Positions 59,901 through 64,000 of a DNA stretch of 64,000 nt are shown piece after piece. Below the pieces are notes generated by a model, which saw only the letters and a list, made by a program, of their open reading frames with translations, ran no database searches and was not told the origin of the DNA. The translations under genes were made by a program, and so were the position numbers. Source of the stretch: Corbicula japonica (Eukaryota; Mollusca; Bivalvia; Venerida; Cyrenidae). Within the stretch, counting starts at the first letter, position 1, and each line of letters opens with the position of its first letter. The stretch covers positions 124,001 to 188,000 of the forward strand of contig JAZAYU010000088.1 in the NCBI GenBank assembly GCA_038501625.1, given 5' to 3'.

Positions 59901-61020
59901 TGAATTTTTCACATGTGCAGAATTTTTAGAGTGGGTAGGTACTGTGTGTAGTATCACTTACCTCGTGGTGAAACTTGATGTATTTTACCAGACCAAACTC
60001 CTTTGCATACAGATGAAAGTACTGCAGCACACATTTGTTGTGCATAAAGATCGGATATTCTGCTGGTATTGGGAAGTCACTGTATGCCATAATTTCTTTA
60101 CTTGTGTTGATCACCTAAAAAGCACAATTACAAAAATTTGTAAAAAATAAACTGTAATATGAGGCCTCCATAATATTGGCTGACAATCACATGCCGATCA
60201 CCTGTGTGGGTTTCAGTCCTCCTGATGTTGGAATCTTTGATGTGCGGATGCTATCCAGCAAGCTAAATAAAGGTTAGTGGTTCTACCCAGGTGTCCATCT
60301 GAGCTTGAAACAATGCCCAGAGGGGCACCTGGGGGCTTCCTCTTTCAGAAGAAAGGTAAAGTTCACGCCCAGATATGCAATTTTAGGAGTGGTGAGACAG
60401 AACCTAATTTCATTGAATTCAAATCAAAATCTACAGTATGTAGATAAATCAGTTTACAACGAAAGCTTGCACGTTGGTGCTAAACACAGCACTTGTCACA
60501 TATGCAAACAAACTCATCAGACCATGGTAGACCATGATGAGCCAGTACATTTTTTGTAGTCTGATCAATGTATGCATGGTTTGCTATTCACTTTATTTTT
60601 ATTCTGCAAAACATGAGTGAAATGAATCAGCTTGAAATGAAGGCGAGTTCAACTAATTACTTTAGCAGGTGAAGAATTAAATTAAAATGGTGACTACTGT
60701 TTTACCGACAATTATTTTGACATGATCCTAAACTAGACACTACAATAATCCCATTTCAGTCAATAACTTCAGTTCAAAATTTCGCAAAACTCTCTTCAGA
60801 ACAATAAAATTGGACTGACTTTGATTTTCTCTCATAAGGAAGAATTTACCGTTGATTTCATCACTGATGCTTGCCCTGCTCTTATTTCATCTTTGTAGTT
60901 CCACAACCCACCAATCTCATCAGTCCTTTCATAGCAGACTGGTTCAAGTCCTTCATCCAGGCAGCACTTAATAGCAACCAGTCCACTAGCCCCTGCTCCA
61001 ACAACTGCCACCTTCATCAT
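47918..61020 (-). CDS. FMO: Flavin-containing monooxygenase (FMO family)
   Basis: Eight exons on the minus strand: 61020-60850, 60114-59962, 58964-58889, 58449-58359, 57368-57236, exon 6 (54553-54002 or its duplicate 51103-50552), 48689-48524 and 48174-47918. Using one exon 6 gives 1599 nt, or 532 residues; human FMOs are about 532-558. The FAD-binding GAGASG is at residues 8-13 and the family signature [12 protein letters not shown] at 165-176. The NADPH-binding GIGNSG is at 190-195 and [10 protein letters not shown] starts at 326. The last exon has the conserved [11 protein letters not shown] and GARNAI, then a hydrophobic tail ([20 protein letters not shown]) typical of ER anchoring. FMOs oxygenate soft nucleophiles, N and S, using NADPH and O2 (known). 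An acceptor (TATTTTCAG) lies 15 bp before the start codon, so there is at least one untranslated upstream exon. Subfamily cannot be fixed; the length is nearest FMO5/FMO3. Confidence 0.95.
48321..48428. repeat. Left arm of a 108-bp inverted repeat around FMO exon 7
   Basis: TTTCATGCAGAAAGTCAAAA to TTTTTGATTTA is the reverse complement of 49431-49538, with about five mismatches. The arms flank FMO exon 7 (48524-48689). Confidence 0.8.
48825..48925. repeat. MITE-2 copy, central part only
   Basis: GTGAACAGTGTAGATCCAGATC, ATCTGGCATGCC, TGATCAGGATCTACATTGTTCGC and GGTCAGAAATAACCTAATGAG. Both ends are missing. It lies in the FMO intron before exon 7. Confidence 0.6.
49431..49538. repeat. Right arm of the inverted repeat around FMO exon 7
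   Basis: TAAATCAAAAACATTTACTT to CTTTCTGCATGAAA pairs with 48321-48428. A further copy of this arm stands in the duplicated block at about 52881-52988. Confidence 0.8.
50109..50259. repeat. Second foldback family, 151 bp
   Basis: ATTTGTTTTTACCAGTGTAAG pairs with TTTCACTGGTAAAAACAAAT; the arms include GATAGAAATATATTTCAC and GAGCTCAGGAATT and meet at about GAGTTGCGAAGCAATGAG. It is unrelated in sequence to the AAGGTTATAAAAC family but of the same size. The duplicate copy is at 53559-53709. Confidence 0.75.
50552..51103 (-). CDS. FMO: FMO exon 6, copy A
   Basis: 184 codons, phase 0 at both ends, from [10 protein letters not shown] to CRLATRVFK, with acceptor CATAG and donor AAG|GTAATA. It is identical to the copy at 54002-54553 except for Pro instead of Gln at residue 356 of the protein ([10 protein letters not shown]), as far as I can see. 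Since only one exon 6 is needed for a normal FMO, this copy is either an assembly duplicate or a recently duplicated exon. Confidence 0.8.
51447..52010. repeat. Repeat with 145-bp units of TGACCTTGACCTTTGACCT
   Basis: Three units start their TGACCT motif at 51514, 51660 and 51805, a period of 145-146 bp. The ends ATGTCTCCCCCC and GGGGGAGACAT form a short inverted repeat; before the right end come CGGACAGACGG repeats, as in the 4155-6233 element. It contains TGACCCCAAAATCAATAG and TATGAAGTTTGNAGGCTCTGGG in each unit. The duplicate is at about 54897-55462. It lies in an FMO intron. Confidence 0.75.
52113..52612. other. Assembly gap, 500 N
   Basis: Exactly 500 N between two copies of the same 2.95-kb sequence, whose outer limits coincide with the gap edges (copy A ends at 52112, copy B starts at 52613). 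Confidence 0.98.
52613..55564. repeat. Duplicated 2.95-kb segment, copy B (right of gap)
   Basis: The copy begins TTCATGAAGTCATTTCGG, corresponding to 49164, and its last matching bases are CTTTCACTTTCTA at 55564, corresponding to 52112. After that it continues into unique sequence, a MITE-2 tail (TATATATCAAGGAAAGGGTTAA, to 55625). Confidence 0.95.
54002..54553 (-). CDS. FMO: FMO exon 6, copy B
   Basis: Same 184-codon exon as 50552-51103, with Gln at residue 356 ([10 protein letters not shown]). It lies on the same contig side as exons 1-5, whereas copy A lies with exons 7-8. That is expected if the two contigs overlap here. Confidence 0.85.
55774..56995. mobile_element. Non-autonomous Tc1/mariner-type element
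   Basis: A 29-bp terminal inverted repeat, CACTAGTCAAAAGTTCTAAG plus TGCACACTT on the left and its reverse complement on the right, has one mismatch (A/G at position 5). TA stands directly outside both ends (55772-55773 and 56996-56997), the target duplication of Tc1/mariner elements. Its 1222 bp contain no transposase frame. It lies in the FMO intron between exons 5 and 6. Confidence 0.8.
57382..57656. repeat. MITE-2 copy
   Basis: TTAACCTTTACTCCATATAT, ATAGATCCAGATCAGCCAGC, CAGAAATAATCTAATAAATG, GTGTAGATCCAGATCAGACTGC, GGCTGATCTGGCTTTAC and ACGAAAGGGGTTAA. It starts 14 bp beyond FMO exon 5 on the intron 4 side. Confidence 0.7.
57725..57935. repeat. MITE-2 left half followed by a foldback arm
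   Basis: The stretch 57725-57840 carries GCAACCAGTATGGATCCAG, ATCAATTGGTACATCC and GATTTGGATCTACAGTG. From about 57870, TTTAGATTGGTCTCCATTC, then TAAGCTTAATTACCTTGGGCCC, is a diverged foldback arm. Confidence 0.5.
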
Positions 61021-61037
61021 TTAGGTAGTTTTAAACT

Positions 61038-61381
61038 GAAAATAATATAACTATAGAAGAAAAGTCGACTTAATCATTCTTTAAAACAATTTTATACAAA
61101 GTTTGGAGATTTAATGCTTGAAAAGAAGTAGATTAAGCTCAGTATATTATATAAAGAAGGAAAATTGGCACTTTACAACTCTCCACAATAAACTCATTGG
61201 GCATCTATTTACAATTTGGAATGTGCTATGATCAATGCCAAGAAATTAATTAATGTGACTTTTATTCCTTTTTGGTCAAATATTATGAGGAGCAGTTAGG
61301 ATTTAAAAGTGTTAATTGATTAGTCTGCACAGTTATCACCGTCAAGCTGTACCTTATGACCGACTTGCAATTAAGTAAGCC
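61038..61381. other. FMO upstream region
   Basis: The splice acceptor at 61036-61037 implies a non-coding first exon farther right. No such exon can be defined from the sequence; AT-rich, no other features. Confidence 0.4.
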
Positions 61382-61643
61382 TAACAATCTCTCACAGTAG
61401 CGCTATTTGTGCAGTGTGGCGGCCGTAAAAAATCTCCCCGTACTTATAGTCAGTACTGTTATCAGTAAAATACCCTGTTACTGATGTCATGCAGTGATTG
61501 TTACGTATATCAGGGCTATCCGATCAACATTTTTTGGGGTTGTCCCGGTTAGCTCAATTGGTTACGTCGAAGGAATTGCAAGACTAGGCGCTGTCGCTGT
61601 GACGATGCGGGTTCGCCTCCTGTTAGTGCTACAGGCACTATCA
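61382..61643 (+). mobile_element. tRNA-derived SINE-like element
   Basis: The body (CACAGTAGCGCTATTTGTGC, TCTCCCCGTAC, GCAGTGATTGTTACGTATATC) is followed by a tRNA-like part. That part has an A-box-like TAGCTCAATTGG at 61550-61561 and a B box GGTTCGCCTCC at 61610-61620. The tRNA-like part stands downstream of the body, the reverse of most SINEs; the same order is seen in the tandem pair at 41045-41485. It does not fold as a complete tRNA, so it is not called a tRNA gene. Confidence 0.55.
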
Positions 61644-63105
61644 TTTCTATGTTGAACTCTGACAATTATAGAAGATAAATTAGTGTTGATCGGGAACAGA
61701 CACCCAACACCTGATATTCAGTTGAAAAAAAAAACAGCATGCGAAGAAGTTTAAGTGTGCATACCTGATCTATCCAATCACATACTCATGTCTAAAATCA
61801 TTTATCAAAATGGAACAAATTGACATCACCTAAAATGTTTAAAACAGGGTAAAACTAATAGGGGGATCAAAGTGCATTTTCTAGCACGCGACCTTGACAC
61901 TTGATCTGGGAGCATTCGATAAATGTCATAAAAGTTCACTTTACAACGTCTAATAAAAAAAGGATAAAGTTCTGTTTGTATTTACTTAACTCCGAGAATT
62001 AGTAGCTTTAACAATGTACAATCTTCTTTAGGTTAAAAATATTTAAAATTATCATAATCTCCCTGACCCGGAAGTGTCGGAGAAGATTAAAATTTCGCAC
62101 GTTTCTCATTTACAAATTTTGTCAATGTTATTCACATTGATGCAAAATAATGTGAGCAAACAAATGTCTTGCTTATTTTCCTCCAATTATTAGGGAAATT
62201 ATGTTGATTATGATTGTGGTTTTAGTGCAGTGCTTCCCAGACAAGTGAGCTATGCAGACGATGCCTTTGACGCACAATTTAGATAGTTTATTTGTCTGAT
62301 GTCGGCGCCGCTCGTAATTATGCCGCTGCTTTGTCTGAGCCATCCGAATTATAAATTGTCTCATGGCAAAGTTTTGTATTGAAAACAAGTCTGCAAAACT
62401 TCAAGAAGTCAGACTTGTGTTTTTGGTTTGATTACAAGTATCATTCTTGCAAATATGGAGCAACAATTTATTTGAACTAATCAATCTGACAGAATCCAAG
62501 TACCAAAATCTACAGTAGGCCCTACATATTCAGTTTATAAAAAAAACTTTCACTTGATTACATTCCCAACTCGGATGCTCAACCATGTTTTTTCATATTT
62601 GCATGAAACTTTCCCCCCAATGTTACACTAAAATGTCACAATTGCATTAAAGTTTTCAAATAGTTTGCACAAACATGCAAATAAATACTAACCAGAAGAA
62701 TGTCTGCTGTGAATTGACCAATATTATATACATCTTATTCATTTTATCAAATCATGGTTGATCACTAATACAACAAAACTATTCTTCAACTCTATTGAAA
62801 GGTGAACCAACAAATGATAAAATGTGGTGCTTCAAAATAAAATCGGCCAAGTCAAGAAACTTCATAAAAAGTATTTGTGGTCTGGAACTTTTTTTTATTT
62901 TAACTTATTCTGAATATTGCTTGAAAGGTTACAGACATTAAACTAATTTAAGCACAGTTTGTTATTTTAAAGTTTGAACTATTTAAGATATAATTATTTT
63001 ATCAAACTTAATCGGAAATTGGAATATTAGAAATGAAATGATCCTTTCTTGACCAAGAATATCCTATACTTTTGCTTACTTTTCAGGTTTCAAAATAAAT
63101 GCTCT
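61644..63105. other. No supported gene
   Basis: AT-rich intergenic or FMO 5' intron sequence. A slightly GC-richer patch at 62040-62350 (GACCCGGAAGTGTCGGAG, GTCGGCGCCGCTCG) contains an ETS-like CCGGAAGT and might be a promoter, but no exon was found to attach to it. Confidence 0.35.
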
Positions 63106-63253
63106 GTGCCCAAGGTTATAAAACTGAGAATGGAAACCAGTCTCAAATCTCAAGCATCTGATTGGCTGAAATGGCGACCAGTTGCCATTTCAGCCAATCA
63201 GATGCTTGAGATTTGAGACTGGTTTCCAATCTCAGCTTTATAACCTTCAGCCC
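63106..63253. mobile_element. Foldback element, full copy
   Basis: GTGCCCAAGGTTATAAAAC pairs with CTTTATAACCTTCAGCCCAC around GGCGACCAGTTGCC. It is among the least diverged copies. Confidence 0.75.
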
Positions 63254-64000
63254 ACAATAGCAAAGACTATATAGCTGTGATGTGTTGGATGAGGAAAGGT
63301 GTGAACTAGATATCCACCTGAAATTCAGTCACCAACTTTCAGTAAATCAAGATATCACATGTAAGCAGACATTAATTTATTAAGAATGAACTTATTTATT
63401 ATACTTACATTTTGTATGGCCAGCAATATCAAACAGCCAAACACACAGGGACACTATGTACAACCTTAACCTAAAACTGACTGTTGCCTATAACTTAAAA
63501 GTAGTTAACTATAATGTCAGGAAACACAAAATATCTTCATCTTTTGGATATTTCTGGCAACAAGAGTTCTATTTAGTCATGTATTCAGATTTTAAATGTG
63601 TAATTTTACATGGCTTATAACCATGAGTACTGCTGGAATGATTATGATGTGGAAATCAGCATTGAACAGGAAGATTAATAATCCTGACACTTAAACAAAG
63701 CTGATAACTTTCAAACAATGCAATATAAATTAAAATTGAAATATTTTACTGTTATTCATAAAACTTCATCAAGCAACAAGAATCATAACTCCTGATTGTC
63801 AACATTAAGTGTTGTTTCCCTTTCATAATTACCCCTTTTTTTATTGATTTCACTGTATAAGGTTGGCATGTTAGAGTATTAAATGTTAGTTGCCATGGTT
63901 TAGGTGCAGGTGCTCCTGTCTGAGTAGCTGACCTACACCGTCTTTGTGGCATGTATGACAGGACATCAATTTCATGTACTTTTGTACTGCAATAAACATT
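63254..64000. other. No supported gene at the right edge
   Basis: AT-rich; the short minus-strand frame at 63752-63952 has no family feature. Nothing else recognised. Confidence 0.4.

Noticed and set aside
61541..61625. tRNA gene
   Set aside because: A- and B-box-like motifs are present, but no complete cloverleaf or acceptor stem pairs, and the segment is shared with other repeats.

Overview
The window is nuclear DNA from an animal, most likely a bivalve or related mollusc. It is AT-rich, the genes are split by GT-AG introns with short exons and long introns, and most of the remaining sequence is dispersed repeats. These include blocks carrying GTGACCTTGACC motifs of a kind I associate with bivalve genomes. 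The taxon is an inference; the eukaryotic gene structure is seen directly. Two runs of exactly 500 N (17469-17968 and 52113-52612) mark scaffold gaps.

Four host genes are supported by exon structure. (1) A minus-strand gene at the left edge (three 3' exons, 1774-6592) encodes a short, highly basic protein with an acidic tail resembling vertebrate C11orf98; its first exon was not found. (2) ENDOG, the mitochondrial endonuclease G, is on the minus strand in three exons (21876-24043), 304 residues. (3) GTF2B, general transcription factor TFIIB, is on the plus strand in ten coding exons (24420-42142), 315 residues, beginning with a 20-nt coding exon. ENDOG and GTF2B are head to head, with 376 bp between their start codons, so they probably share a promoter. 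(4) A flavin-containing monooxygenase is on the minus strand in eight exons (47918-61020), 532 residues with a C-terminal membrane anchor. Its exon 6 occurs twice, because about 2.95 kb is repeated on the two sides of the second N gap; this looks like an unmerged assembly overlap.

The rest is mobile and repetitive DNA. The most striking item is a 1714-bp transposon-like element (7139-8852). It has 40-bp perfect terminal inverted repeats and a 9-bp target duplication, and it carries a two-exon gene fragment resembling the start of an SGNH/GDSL-type hydrolase, an arrangement like plant Pack-MULEs. Others are a non-autonomous hAT-type element in a GTF2B intron (36581-37464, 8-bp target duplication), a TA-flanked Tc1/mariner-type element in an FMO intron (55774-56995), tRNA-like SINEs, about 150-bp foldback elements, and an abundant MITE-like family (called MITE-2 here) built from GATCxxGATCAG subrepeats.

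Intron 1 of GTF2B holds a 3.8-kb minisatellite of 45/39-bp units that seems to have grown out of MITE-2; a second, small 51-bp expansion of the same family lies in another GTF2B intron. Regions 8853-11030, 12566-16569, 17969-20953, 44506-45569, 45691-46544 and 61038-64000 contain no gene I can support.
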